NCBI RefSeq assembly: GCF_000378945.1
Contig: NZ_KB900539.1
Coordinates: 3,360,122 to 3,424,121 of the forward strand
Length of the DNA: 64,000 bases
Source: Methyloversatilis universalis EHg5
GTDB taxonomy: Bacteria > Pseudomonadota > Gammaproteobacteria > Burkholderiales > Rhodocyclaceae
Direction: 5' to 3'
Positions 18,559-29,206 of this stretch are shown one piece after another. The notes beneath the pieces are model-generated. The model did not search any database. It was not told where the DNA came from and saw nothing but the letters and a program-made list of their open reading frames with translations. The stretch's first letter is position 1. Each line of letters starts with the position of its first letter. The translations under genes and the position numbers were made by a program.

Positions 18559-20026
18559 GTTCGGGGACTCCTGAGGCATGTGCGTACAGCACGGCGAGCC
18601 GGTCGCCGTAGAAAGACCACACCGCGTCACGGCGTACGCGGCCGTTGTCGGTCGCCAGACCGTTTGCGGGTGAGAAGGGAGCGTCGGCGCGCAGGCGGAT
18701 GCCGATGCGCGCGTAGTCGGGCAGGCGGACGTTGGCCGCGTCGACCGCGGCATCCAGCGCTTCGTCGCTGATGTCGCCGCGCGGCACGATGACCGCCGAC
18801 AGCGCCGGCTGCGCCTCGCCGAACACCACCACCTGGGCGATTTCGGGCGCGGCCAGCAGTTCGGCTTCAGGCCATTCCGGCGACACGTTGCGGCCGAAGC
18901 TGGTGATGATCTGGTGCTTGAGCCGGCCGGTCACATGCAACCGGCCTTCGGCATCGAGATGACCGATGTCGCCGGTCGGGAAAGGTGCATCCGGCAACGC
19001 CGGCGTGCCGAGATAGCCCGGCAGGCGCGGGCCATCAACCAGGATTTCGCCACGGGCCGACAGCGACACCTTCAGATGGGGCAGCACACGGCCGACCGCG
19101 CCCGGCGCATCGTCCGGCAGATTGAGCGCCACCACCGAACCGGCTTCCGACAGGCCATAGCCTTCGCAGGCCGGAATGCCCAGCGCGCGGGCACGGGTGA
19201 TCAGGTCGGGCGACACCCGGGCGCCGCCGACCGCGACCAGCTTCAGGCCGCGCGGCGCCGGCAGGCCGGCATCGACCGCCGCCACCAGCGCGGTGAGCAT
19301 CTGCGGCAGCAGGATGAGACTGTCCGGCTGCCAGCGTTCGATCGCCGCCAGCGCCACCCGCACATCGAAATGGCTGGAGCCGGTCAGGCCGACTTCTGCC
19401 AGCGGCGGCACGATGCACTGGGCGCCAGCCAGCCAGGCGGTATCGGCACCGGCCACATTTTCGAGCAGCACCGCCAGCGGAAGCATGCACAGATGGCGTC
19501 GTATGCCCAGATCGCGGGCGATGCCGGCCAGCGAGCCGCTGACCGCAGCCAGCTGGTCGGCGCTGAGGCACACGCCCTTGGGCTGGCCGGTGGTACCGGA
19601 GGTGAAGGTGATCTTGGCGGTGGCCGGCGGCAGCACCCGAGCCGGCCGCGGGGCACCGCGGAACAGCGTGAGTCGGCCCGAACTGAGCAGGCTGTCCTCG
19701 TCGCGCCCGAGGCGGTGGGCCCGCAGCGGGTCATCGGTCATCAACAGGCTGACTCCGGCGGCATCGAGCGCGTGCCGGCACTGGTCGTCGGTGAAGAAGG
19801 TGGGCAGCGGCAGCAGCACCGCACCGATCTGACGCACCGCGCGATCGGCGATCAGCCAGTCCTTGCCGTTATCGGCCAGCAGCGCGATCACGTCGCCGGC
19901 ACAGGCGCCCTGTCCGATGCAGTCACGCATGCGTTCTGCCAGTGCATCGACCCGCCCCAGCACCGCACCGGCATCGAACCCGCCTTGCGGGCCGATCAGC
20001 GACGGCAGCCCGTTGTGGTCGTTCAT
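18545..20026 (-). CDS. AMP-dependent acyl ligase (ANL superfamily)
   Basis: The 493-residue protein adenylates a carboxylic acid. It has the P-loop FTSGTTGQPKG (141-151), the A5-type EGYGLSEAGS, the ATP-binding PTGDIGHLD and the hinge VTGRLKHQI. The C-terminal A10 region reads TDNGRVRRDA, where most ANL enzymes have a catalytic Lys (NGK), so that Lys is replaced by Arg. No carrier-protein gene lies nearby, so the acyl acceptor is probably CoA or a small amine. The start overlaps the stop of the preceding hemolysin-type gene as ATGA, which fixes it at 20026. A longer frame reaching 20446 is not the gene. Confidence 0.88.
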   Translation of the reverse strand: MNDHNGLPSLIGPQGGFDAGAVLGRVDALAERMRDCIGQGACAGDVIALLADNGKDWLIADRAVRQIGAVLLPLPTFFTDDQCRHALDAAGVSLLMTDDPLRAHRLGRDEDSLLSSGRLTLFRGAPRPARVLPPATAKITFTSGTTGQPKGVCLSADQLAAVSGSLAGIARDLGIRRHLCMLPLAVLLENVAGADTAWLAGAQCIVPPLAEVGLTGSSHFDVRVALAAIERWQPDSLILLPQMLTALVAAVDAGLPAPRGLKLVAVGGARVSPDLITRARALGIPACEGYGLSEAGSVVALNLPDDAPGAVGRVLPHLKVSLSARGEILVDGPRLPGYLGTPALPDAPFPTGDIGHLDAEGRLHVTGRLKHQIITSFGRNVSPEWPEAELLAAPEIAQVVVFGEAQPALSAVIVPRGDISDEALDAAVDAANVRLPDYARIGIRLRADAPFSPANGLATDNGRVRRDAVWSFYGDRLAVLYAHASGVPEHVVS

Positions 20027-20697
20027 GCTGCCTCCACCCCCACGGTATGCAGGCCGCTGGCAATGCGTCCGACCATCACGGTCGGCGTATTGCGGTAATA
20101 GCTGCCCCAGGATGCTTCGCCATCGCGCAAGCGGGCCGGGTCGGCCGGTGCCACCGAAAAGATGGGAATGCCCAGCCGGACGAAGGAATTCGCCAGCGCC
20201 CGGGTGGCGGTGAACACCACGTAATCGAGGCCGCGCGCATACAGGTGGCGGGTGGCCAGCGCGATCAGCGCCCGGCCCATGCCGGCGGAGGTGGCGGCCA
20301 TATTGCCGACCTCGGCCAGCGCGCCACGCGCCACCGGTTCGCGCAGCACCTGCGACAGCGCCTGTTCGAGCGACTGGTCCAGATACTGTTCGACGAACAC
20401 TTCCGGCCGCGAGGCTGGCAGCGAATAGCCGAGCGCAGCCTGCCACTCGCCGTCCGGCCCGCGCACCCCCAGAAGGGTGTCGGCGAAACGGGAAATCACC
20501 GCGCCATAGCTGCGCAGGAAGCAGCCGGCGATATAGCGTTCGATCGACGCCCGCGCCGGATGGCCGTGGCCGATCACTTCCAGTTCTGGGGCGCTGTCTT
20601 CGACCCGGACACCGATCACGCAGGCCTGCAGCGCAGAGGCGCTGCCGGCAACGGCGTGGCGGGGGGTCAGTGCAATCAGTGCGGCGGTATGCGGCAT
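20023..20697 (-). CDS. Thermostable-hemolysin-family protein (putative acyltransferase-like)
   Basis: The 224-residue product matches the thermostable hemolysin family: CFLRSYGA, FVEQYLD (101-107), EVGNMA (129-134), FTATRALANSFVRLG and the closing WGSYYRNTPTVMVG. The family name comes from a Vibrio hemolysin report; the layout (central beta strands, FVEQYLD, EVGNMA) resembles GNAT or autoinducer-synthase acyltransferases, which would fit the next-door acyl ligase. I chose the ATG at 20697 because AAGGAGG lies 8 bases before it; an ATG 27 bases upstream lacks a site. It is first in the coupled cluster and follows a PmrA-type box. There is no signal peptide, so a cytoplasmic enzyme is more likely than a secreted toxin. 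Confidence 0.85.
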   Translation of the reverse strand: MPHTAALIALTPRHAVAGSASALQACVIGVRVEDSAPELEVIGHGHPARASIERYIAGCFLRSYGAVISRFADTLLGVRGPDGEWQAALGYSLPASRPEVFVEQYLDQSLEQALSQVLREPVARGALAEVGNMAATSAGMGRALIALATRHLYARGLDYVVFTATRALANSFVRLGIPIFSVAPADPARLRDGEASWGSYYRNTPTVMVGRIASGLHTVGVEAA

Positions 20698-20738
20698 CGG
20701 ATGCCTCCTTGTCGATGGAGGCATGCTCGATGGAGAAG

Positions 20739-20755
20739 ATTAAGCGGGACTTAAG
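20739..20755 (-). promoter_or_regulatory. PmrA/QseB-type response-regulator box
   Basis: On the minus strand the sequence is CTTAAG-TCCCG-CTTAAT, two hexamers with 5 bases between, matching the PmrA/BasR box CTTAAG-N5-CTTAAG in 11 of 12 positions. It ends 42 bases before the start codon of the hemolysin-type gene. A+T-rich hexamers like these are rare in this G+C-rich DNA. No strong -10 follows, as expected for an activator-dependent promoter. A regulator of the right family is encoded at 15657-16334. Confidence 0.6.
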
Positions 20756-20835
20756 CCGTTCGGAGCGGATGCAACAGAACGTTTCGGCGGCAGAAGGCCC
20801 TAAACTTCCGACCTGACCGAAAGCCGGAACCCGAC

Positions 20836-22145
<1,310 letters not shown>

Positions 22146-22149
<4 letters not shown>

Positions 22150-23321
22150 GCGAAGCGGCCGCCACACCGGTGCTGGACGCCTTCATCGTCGGTGCCGGCC
22201 CGGTCGGCCTGGCCACCGGCTGCGCACTGCGCGCCGCCGGCCTGACCGTGCAGGCGGCCGACGCCGGCAGCGCCGAACGCGCGCTCGAGGACAGCCGGGT
22301 GATCGCACTGTCCGCCGGCTCGCGTGCCATCCTGGGCACACTGCAGGCCTGGCCGGCGGCCGACGCCACCCCCATCGGCACCATACACATTTCCCAGCGC
22401 GGCCATTTCGGCCGCACCGAACTGCGCGCCGCCGATTTCGGCCTGGACGCACTCGGCCACGTCGCCCGCGCCGGCAGTCTGGTGCGCGCGCTGCGCAGCC
22501 GGGCCGACGCGCTGGATCTGGATGTCCGCTACGGCCTGCCGGTCACCGGCGCAGATGAGGACGGTGACGCGATCAAGGTGCACACCGCCGACGGCCCGGT
22601 GCGGGCGCGCGTGCTGCTGTGGTGCGAAGGCCGGGTCGCTGACGACGAAGCACTGGCACGCAGCCACGACTACGGCCAGCACGCGGTGATCGCACTGGCC
22701 ACCCCGGCCGCGCCGCACGGCCATGTCGCCTACGAGCGCTTCACGCCGGACGGCCCGGTGGCCCTGCTGCCCTGCGGCCGCGACTACGCGGTGGTCTATA
22801 CCTGCGACGCCGCCGACGCCGAGGCGCTGCGCGACGAAACCGACGCCCGCTTCATGCAGCGACTGAGCGACGCGGTCGGTGGCCGGGTGCGTTTCGCGGC
22901 CCTGGGGCCGCGCAGCGCCTGGCCGCTGGCGCTGCGCATGCGTGCCGACATCGTGCGCGGCCGCCAGGTCTGGCTGGGCAACGCGGCGCAAACCCTGCAC
23001 CCGGTGGCCGGCCAGGGCCTGAACCTCGCGCTGCGCGACGTCGGCCAACTGGCCGAATGCCTGCTGCCCGCGCTCGCCCGCCACGACCTCGGGCTGGATG
23101 ATGCGCTCGCCCGCTACGCCCGGCTGCGCCGCACCGACCGCGCCGCCACCGGCGGCTTCACCGACTTTCTTGCCCGCGTGTTTACGCTGGGCGCCGGCGA
23201 CCCGCTGCTCGGCCCGCTGGCCGGCCACGCGCGCGGTGCCGCCCTGGCCCTGCTCGACGCCTTTCCGCCGGCCCGTCAGTTCGTCGGCCGCCGCATGATG
23301 TTCGGTGCCCGCGGCTGGTAG
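22146..23321 (+). CDS. ubiH: UbiH/UbiF/VisC-family FAD-dependent hydroxylase
   Basis: The 391-residue flavoprotein monooxygenase should hydroxylate the aromatic ring of a ubiquinone precursor. It has the FAD-binding GAGPVGLATG (about 16-25), the family motif VIALSAGSRAIL near residue 55, and the second FAD motif NAAQTLHPVAGQGLNLALRD, diagnostic of the UbiH/VisC group. Its start overlaps pepP. Betaproteobacteria use various sets of these enzymes (UbiH, UbiI, UbiF, UbiM), so the ring position cannot be told from sequence by eye and the symbol is a family-level call. Confidence 0.85.
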
Positions 23322-23412
23322 CGCTGCGTCTGGCGTGATGACAGTGACACAGTTGCGCGCCGGCTCGGGGGCGGCTGCCTAGAATCCGCCGCACACCCCG
23401 CTGGCGCTGCGC

Positions 23413-24915
23413 ATGCTGTTCAATTCCTACGCCTTCCTGTTCGCCTTCCTGCCGGTCGCGCTGGCCGGCTACTTTCTGATGGGTCGACGCTCGATCACGC
23501 TGGCGGCCGGCTGGCTGACGCTCGCTTCGCTGTTTTTCTACGGCTGGTGGGACGCGCGCTACCTGCCGCTGCTGCTCGGCTCCATCCTGTTCAACTACGC
23601 GACCGGACGCGCCATCGCCGCCCGTGCCGGACAGCCGGCAGCCGGCCGCCTGCTCGCACTGGGCATCGGTACCGATCTGGCGCTGCTGATCGCGTACAAG
23701 TACAGCGCACTGTTCGTCGACAGCGCGAACCGGCTGGCAGGCCTGGGGCTGCCGGTGCCCGAACTGATCCTGCCACTGGGCATTTCCTTCTTCACCTTCA
23801 CCCAGATCGCTTTCCTGGTCGATGCCTGGGCCGGCAAGGTGCATGAAACCCGGCTGGTCAACTACGCACTGTTCGTCACCTACTTCCCGCACCTGATCGC
23901 CGGTCCGGTGCTGCACCACGGCGAAATGATGTCGCAGTTCGAACGGCCGCGGAATTACCGGCTGCGGCTCAACAACATTCTGATCGGCAGCAGCATTTTC
24001 GTGTTCGGCCTGGCCAAGAAGGTGCTGCTGGCCGACAACCTGGCGCCACTGGCCGGCTCAGTGTTCGAGGGCGGAGCCCAACCCGGACTGCTGACCGCCT
24101 GGGGCGGCGTGCTGGCCTACACCTTCCAGCTCTACTTCGACTTCTCCGGCTATTCCGACATGGCGATCGGCCTGTCGCGACTGTTCGGCGTGAAGCTGCC
24201 GCTGAATTTCAATTCACCCTACAAGGCGGCCACCATTTCCGACTTCTGGCGGCGCTGGCACATGACGCTGTCGCGCTTCCTGCGCGACTACCTCTACATC
24301 CCGCTCGGCGGCAACAAGCACGGGCCGGTGCGCCGCTACGCCAACCTGATGACCACCATGCTGCTCGGCGGCCTGTGGCACGGCGCAGGCTGGAATTTCC
24401 TGCTGTGGGGCGGACTGCACGGCGCCTACCTGTGCATACAACACGCCTGGTCCGCCCGCTTCCGGCTGCCGCGCCCGCTGGCGGTGGCACTCACCTTCGC
24501 TGCCGTGGTGGTGGCCTGGGTATTCTTCAGAGCCGGTACGCTGAGCGGCGCACTCGACCTGCTGGCCGGCATGGCGGGACTGCACGGCGTGGCGCTGCCG
24601 CAGGCCGTAGGACAGCTCATCGGCGGTGTCGCCCCGATGCTGGCGGCAGCAGGTGTCCGCTTCCATCCGGGCGGCGGCGAACAGTTCGTCACCACCTGGA
24701 GCTGGGTAACGGTGGCCGGGCTGATCGCCTTTCTGTGCCCGAACACACAGCAGATCCATGCCCGGCTGCGCCCGGCCATCGAACGCGTCGCGCCGCTGTC
24801 CGACGGCCTGCGCTTCAGATTGAGCACGCGCTGGGCGGTCGGACTGGGGCTGGCCAGCACGGTCTGCGTGCTGTCGCTGTCGCGGCCGTCCGAATTCCTC
24901 TATTTCCAGTTCTGA
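23413..24915 (+). CDS. MBOAT-family membrane O-acyltransferase (AlgI-like)
   Basis: The 500-residue multi-pass membrane protein begins MLFNSYAFLFAFLP, the classical AlgI/DltB-type start. It carries NSPYKAATISDFWRRWHMTLS, the DYLYIPLGGN loop, and the catalytic His323 in GGLWHGAGWNFLLWG. Such proteins pass an acyl group (usually acetyl) across the inner membrane to a periplasmic partner that modifies a polysaccharide. The next gene, 3 bases later, is an SGNH-like partner candidate. No alginate or other exopolysaccharide genes are nearby, so the acceptor is unknown. Confidence 0.9.
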   Translation: MLFNSYAFLFAFLPVALAGYFLMGRRSITLAAGWLTLASLFFYGWWDARYLPLLLGSILFNYATGRAIAARAGQPAAGRLLALGIGTDLALLIAYKYSALFVDSANRLAGLGLPVPELILPLGISFFTFTQIAFLVDAWAGKVHETRLVNYALFVTYFPHLIAGPVLHHGEMMSQFERPRNYRLRLNNILIGSSIFVFGLAKKVLLADNLAPLAGSVFEGGAQPGLLTAWGGVLAYTFQLYFDFSGYSDMAIGLSRLFGVKLPLNFNSPYKAATISDFWRRWHMTLSRFLRDYLYIPLGGNKHGPVRRYANLMTTMLLGGLWHGAGWNFLLWGGLHGAYLCIQHAWSARFRLPRPLAVALTFAAVVVAWVFFRAGTLSGALDLLAGMAGLHGVALPQAVGQLIGGVAPMLAAAGVRFHPGGGEQFVTTWSWVTVAGLIAFLCPNTQQIHARLRPAIERVAPLSDGLRFRLSTRWAVGLGLASTVCVLSLSRPSEFLYFQF

Positions 24916-24918
24916 ACA

Positions 24919-26115
24919 ATGGCGCAGCGCACGCGATTCGCCCGCATCTGGCTGCTCACGCTGCTGCTGGCGATGGCACTCGCGATGGCGCTCAACCGGT
25001 TCATGGACCCGTGGGGCCTACACGACGGCCCGCGCATAGACGGCCTGAACGCACTCAAGATACGGCCCGAACGCCCCCTCGGCGAACTGAAGCTGTCGCG
25101 CGCACTGCGCGCTTCACCGGACGCGCTCATCCTCGGCAATTCACGCGCCGACATCGGTCTGGACCCGGCCGACCCGGCGCTGCGGGCACTGGCCGCGCGG
25201 CCCTTCAACATGGCCGAACCGGGGGCGGCACTGACCAGCCAGGTGCGCTATCTGGAAACCCTGCTGGAAGCCGGCCACCGGCCACGCCTGCTGGTGGTCG
25301 GCGTGGAACTGTTCGACGCACTGAATCCGCCGGACGGCGACCGTGAGTGGTATCCGCGCACCGATGCCTGGCAGCGCCAGCGCACGGTGATGGCACAGAG
25401 CCTGATCACGCTGGCCGCCACCGCTGACAGCGTGCGCACGCTGTACGCCCAGCACGACCGCTTTGCCGCGACGATGCGCGACGACGGCTTCAACCCGCTG
25501 TACGACTATGGCGCGATGGCCGCCCGCGACGGCTACCAGGCACTGTTCCGCCAGCGCGCCGCGGACAACGTGAAACGCATCCGCGCCCGTCACTGGCCAC
25601 AGGATCTGCACGCCACCGCCGATTTCGTCGCACTGCGGCGCCTGCTCGATATTGCCGGCGAGCACCGCATGCGGGTGGAGGTGATGAGCTACCCCTATCA
25701 CATGCACATTCTGGGCGCGCTGGCGCGCGAGCACATGGACAGAGAGGTGAGCACCTGGAAACAGGCCGTGGCCGACACGGTGGCGGCCGCTGCGGCACGC
25801 GGCGTGCAGGTGCGCGCCTGGGATTTTTCGCTGCCCGGTGCGGACAGCGCCGAGGCGGTGCCGGCACGCGACGACCGCCGCACGGTCACCCGCGGCTATT
25901 GGGAAGGCGGCCATTTCAAGGCCGCGCTCGGTGCGCGCATGCTGGCGCGCGCGCTGGCGCCGGAAGCGCCGCCGGACGACGACTTCGGCCGGCGGCTCAC
26001 GCCGGCGACCGCAGCCGCCGACTGGGCCGGCGAGACACGCCGCGTGCTGGCCGCGCGGCCGGATCTGCAGCGCGATCTGGACGCCGCGTTCGGCGCCCCC
26101 GTCGCGACGGAGTGA
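24919..26115 (+). CDS. SGNH-like membrane-anchored partner of the MBOAT acyltransferase
   Basis: The 398-residue product has one N-terminal membrane anchor (about 10-25) and a periplasmic domain. ALILGNSRADIGLDP (Ser75) resembles the block-I nucleophile of SGNH/AlgJ-type acyltransferases. A late motif YWEGGHFKAALGARML could supply the catalytic His. Its stop is 95 bases before dusB. Proteins of this type pair with MBOAT genes and finish acyl transfer onto a glycan. The SGNH assignment rests on these two motifs and context only. Confidence 0.6.
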   Translation: MAQRTRFARIWLLTLLLAMALAMALNRFMDPWGLHDGPRIDGLNALKIRPERPLGELKLSRALRASPDALILGNSRADIGLDPADPALRALAARPFNMAEPGAALTSQVRYLETLLEAGHRPRLLVVGVELFDALNPPDGDREWYPRTDAWQRQRTVMAQSLITLAATADSVRTLYAQHDRFAATMRDDGFNPLYDYGAMAARDGYQALFRQRAADNVKRIRARHWPQDLHATADFVALRRLLDIAGEHRMRVEVMSYPYHMHILGALAREHMDREVSTWKQAVADTVAAAAARGVQVRAWDFSLPGADSAEAVPARDDRRTVTRGYWEGGHFKAALGARMLARALAPEAPPDDDFGRRLTPATAAADWAGETRRVLAARPDLQRDLDAAFGAPVATE

Positions 26116-26209
26116 CCATGCGCACGGCCGGCGGCGCGACATTTCGCCGTGCCGCCGCATCGCGGTAGAATCCCGCCCTTGCCCGTTCGTCCATCACCCT
26201 CGTCCAACC

Positions 26210-27241
26210 ATGCAGTTCGTCGGCTTCAATCTGCGAAACAACCTGTTCGTCGCGCCCATGGCCGGCGTGACCGACCGCCCCTTCCGCCAGCTGTGCAAGA
26301 AGCTGGGCGCCGGACTCGCAGTGTCCGAAATGGTCACCTCCAACTCGCTGCTGTACGGCAGCGCGAAGACCCAGCGTCGGGCGAACCACGACGGCGAGGT
26401 GGCGCCGATCTCGGTGCAGATCGCCGGTGCCGACCCGAAAATGATGGCCGATGCCGCCCGCCACAACGTGGACCGCGGCGCCCAGATCATCGACATCAAC
26501 ATGGGCTGTCCGGCCAAGAAGATCTGCAACGTGATGGCCGGTTCGGCGCTGATGCAGGACGAGCCGCTGGTGGCGCGCATCCTTGAAGCAGTGGTGCAGG
26601 CGGTGCCCGACACCCCGGTCACGCTGAAGATGCGCACCGGCTGGAACCGCGCCAACAAGAACGCACCGATGCTGGCACGCATGGCCGAACAGAGCGGCAT
26701 CCGCGCGCTGGCCATCCACGGCCGCACCCGCGCCGACCAGTACACCGGCCACGCCGAGTACGACACCATTCGTGCGGTGAAGGCTGCCGTGAACATTCCG
26801 GTGATCGCCAACGGCGATATCACCACGCCGCAGAAGGCGCGCGAAGTGCTGACCGTCAGCGGTGCCGACGGCGTCATGGTGGGACGCGCCGCCCAGGGCC
26901 GGCCCTGGATCTTCCGCGAGATCGAGCACTTCCTGGCCACCGGCGAACTGCTGGCGCCGCCCGAAGTGAGCGAAATCCATCGCGTGTGCCGCGAGCACGT
27001 CGAAGACCTGTACGGCTTCTACGGCGCAGAGAGCGGCCTGCGCATCGCGCGCAAGCACATCTCCTGGTACACCAAGGGACTGGTCGGATCGGCCGCCTTC
27101 CGTCACGCGATGAACCGTCTGGAAACGACGGACGCGCAGATGGCTGCGATCGACGAGTTCTTCGGCCGCATGGCGGCCGACAACGACAGGCTCGCCTACG
27201 AGCCGGATTCCGACGACGACGCGCAGGAACTGGCCGCCTGA
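26210..27241 (+). CDS. dusB: tRNA-dihydrouridine synthase DusB
   Basis: DusB reduces uridines in the tRNA D-loop, using FMN and NADPH. The 343-residue protein has VAPMAGVTDRPFR, the catalytic Cys100 in DINMGCPAKKIC, KMRTGWN, HGRTRADQYTG, and the FMN-phosphate site NGDI...GADGVMVGRAAQG. I chose the ATG at 26210 over a longer frame that runs back into the previous gene; MQFVGFNLRNNLFVAPMAG is the normal family start. A -10 candidate TAGAAT is at 26166-26171 with a weak -35. fis follows 47 bases later, the order conserved since E. coli. Confidence 0.96.
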   Translation: MQFVGFNLRNNLFVAPMAGVTDRPFRQLCKKLGAGLAVSEMVTSNSLLYGSAKTQRRANHDGEVAPISVQIAGADPKMMADAARHNVDRGAQIIDINMGCPAKKICNVMAGSALMQDEPLVARILEAVVQAVPDTPVTLKMRTGWNRANKNAPMLARMAEQSGIRALAIHGRTRADQYTGHAEYDTIRAVKAAVNIPVIANGDITTPQKAREVLTVSGADGVMVGRAAQGRPWIFREIEHFLATGELLAPPEVSEIHRVCREHVEDLYGFYGAESGLRIARKHISWYTKGLVGSAAFRHAMNRLETTDAQMAAIDEFFGRMAADNDRLAYEPDSDDDAQELAA

Positions 27242-27288
27242 ACGCCCGACCGGGCGCACTCAGCACCGACCATCAGGGAGACGCCGCC

Positions 27289-27525
27289 ATGAGCGGACGC
27301 AGTGACATTGCCGAGTGCGTAAGACACTCGCTGGAACGATATTTCCGTGATCTGGACGGGGAACCGCCGAGCGGCCTCTATGACATGGTGCTGCGCCAGA
27401 TGGAGCGCCCGATGCTGGAGGTGGTCATGCGTGAAGCCGAAGGCAACCAGACCCGCGCCGCCGACATGCTGGGCATGAACCGCAATACGCTGCGCCGCAA
27501 GCTCACCGATCACGGCATGCTCTGA
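27289..27525 (+). CDS. fis: Fis-family nucleoid/regulatory DNA-binding protein
   Basis: The 78-residue protein is the short betaproteobacterial form of Fis, a dimeric DNA-bending protein that acts at rRNA promoters and in nucleoid organisation. It has the conserved YDMVLRQMERPMLEVVM dimer helices and the C-terminal helix-turn-helix NQTRAADMLGMNRNTLRRKL. The N-terminal beta-hairpin is shorter than in E. coli Fis (98 residues). A CAGGGAGA site precedes the ATG. It follows dusB and precedes purH, so it is probably cotranscribed with dusB. Confidence 0.95.
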   Translation: MSGRSDIAECVRHSLERYFRDLDGEPPSGLYDMVLRQMERPMLEVVMREAEGNQTRAADMLGMNRNTLRRKLTDHGML

Positions 27526-27582
27526 CGCGGCCCGCGCCGCATCCCCTACCCCGAATTCCTCAACTTCCCACCGGAAAAGCGC

Positions 27583-29172
27583 ATGAAAGTACAGCGTGCA
27601 TTGATCAGCGTGTCCGACAAGACCGGCATCGTTGAATTCGCCACCGCCCTGACCGGGCTCGGCATCGAACTGCTGTCCACCGGCGGCACCGCACAACTGC
27701 TGGCCAACGCCGGCCTGAAGGTGACCGAAGTGGCCGACCACACCGGCTTCCCGGAAATGCTGGACGGACGCGTCAAGACGCTGCACCCGCGCATCCACGG
27801 CGGCCTGCTGGCCCGGCGCGAAGTCGAGGCCCACATGCAGGCGCTGGCGGAACACGACATTCCGACCATCGATCTGCTGGTGGTGAATCTGTATCCGTTC
27901 GAGGCGACGGTCGCCAAGGCCGGCTGCACGCTGGAAGACGCGATCGAGAACATCGACATCGGCGGCCCGGCCATGGTGCGCTCCGCCGCCAAGAACTGGC
28001 GCGGTGTCGGCGTGCTGACCGACGCCTCGCAGTACGCCGGCGTGCTGGACGAACTGCGCGCCAGCGGCGCGCTGTCCGACGCCACCCGCTTCGCGCTGTC
28101 GGTGGCCGCGTTCAACCGCATTTCGAACTACGACGCCGCGATCAGCGACTACCTGTCGGCACTGAACGCCGACGGCTCGCGCGCCGAGTTCCCGGCACAG
28201 TCGAACGGCCGCTTCGTCAAGATCCAGGACCTGCGCTACGGCGAGAACCCGCACCAGCGCGCCGCCTTCTACCGCGACCTGTACCCGGCACCGGGTTCGC
28301 TGGTCAGCGCGAAACAGCTGCAGGGCAAGGAACTGTCGTACAACAACATCGCCGACGGCGACGCCGCCTGGGAATGCGTGAAGAGCTTCGACACCGGCGC
28401 CTGCGTCATCGTCAAGCACGCCAACCCCTGCGGCGTGGCACTCGGCGCCACCCCGCTTGAGGCCTACCGCAAGGCCTTCGCCACCGATCCGACCTCGGCT
28501 TTCGGCGGCATCATCGCCTTCAACACCCCGGTCGACGCCGCCACCGCCGAAGCGGTCAGCGGCCAGTTTGTCGAAGTGCTGATGGCGCCCGCCTTCACCG
28601 CCGACGCGCTGAAGCTGCTTGCGGCCAAGGCCAATGTGCGCGTGCTGGAAATCCCGCTCGATGGCGTCGATCCGAAGGGCGCGACCGCCTGGGCGCGCGG
28701 CCGCAATCTGCACGATGTGAAGCGGGTCGGCTCCGGCCTGCTCATCCAGACCGCGGACGAACCGGAATCGCTGGAAGGCCGCCTCACGGTGGTCACCAAG
28801 CGCGCCCCGACCGCGCAGGAAATGACCGACCTCACCTTCGCCTGGCGCGTCGCCATGTACGTGAAGTCGAACGCCATCGTGTATTGCCGCGACGGCGCGA
28901 CGGTCGGTGTCGGCGCCGGCCAGATGAGCCGCGTTGACTCGACGCGGATCGCGCGAATCAAGGCAGAGAACGCAGGTCTGACCATTGCCGGTTCGGTGGT
29001 GGCGTCCGACGCCTTCTTCCCCTTCCGCGACGGTGTGGACGTGCTGGCCGAAGCCGGCGCCAAGGCCATCATCCAGCCGGGCGGCAGCATGCGCGACGAA
29101 GAAGTGATCGCCGCCGCCGACGAGCACGGCCTGGCCATGGTGTTCACCGGCACCCGCCACTTCCGTCACTGA
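27583..29172 (+). CDS. purH: Bifunctional AICAR transformylase/IMP cyclohydrolase PurH
   Basis: PurH does the last two steps of de novo IMP synthesis. The 529-residue protein has the N-terminal cyclohydrolase domain ([37 protein letters not shown]) and the C-terminal transformylase with YGENPHQRA, the catalytic Lys-His in [12 protein letters not shown], and the closing [10 protein letters not shown] plus FTGTRHFRH. It sits between fis and purD, 57 bases after fis and 34 before purD. Length and motifs are complete. Confidence 0.98.
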   Translation: MKVQRALISVSDKTGIVEFATALTGLGIELLSTGGTAQLLANAGLKVTEVADHTGFPEMLDGRVKTLHPRIHGGLLARREVEAHMQALAEHDIPTIDLLVVNLYPFEATVAKAGCTLEDAIENIDIGGPAMVRSAAKNWRGVGVLTDASQYAGVLDELRASGALSDATRFALSVAAFNRISNYDAAISDYLSALNADGSRAEFPAQSNGRFVKIQDLRYGENPHQRAAFYRDLYPAPGSLVSAKQLQGKELSYNNIADGDAAWECVKSFDTGACVIVKHANPCGVALGATPLEAYRKAFATDPTSAFGGIIAFNTPVDAATAEAVSGQFVEVLMAPAFTADALKLLAAKANVRVLEIPLDGVDPKGATAWARGRNLHDVKRVGSGLLIQTADEPESLEGRLTVVTKRAPTAQEMTDLTFAWRVAMYVKSNAIVYCRDGATVGVGAGQMSRVDSTRIARIKAENAGLTIAGSVVASDAFFPFRDGVDVLAEAGAKAIIQPGGSMRDEEVIAAADEHGLAMVFTGTRHFRH

Positions 29173-29206
29173 GCTGTACCCGCGCACGATTGAAGAAGGA
29201 CGCGAC

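Noticed and set aside
20027-20446. N-terminal extension of the AMP ligase
   Set aside because: It reads through the hemolysin-type gene in another frame. The ATG at 20026, overlapping the upstream stop, fits the family start.
23353-23385. Promoter TTGCGC with TAGAAT before the MBOAT gene
   Set aside because: The spacing of 21 bases is too long for sigma-70, so I did not list it.
25838-26209. N-terminal extension of DusB
   Set aside because: It is an out-of-frame reading of the SGNH-like gene; MQFVGFNLRNN is the usual DusB start.
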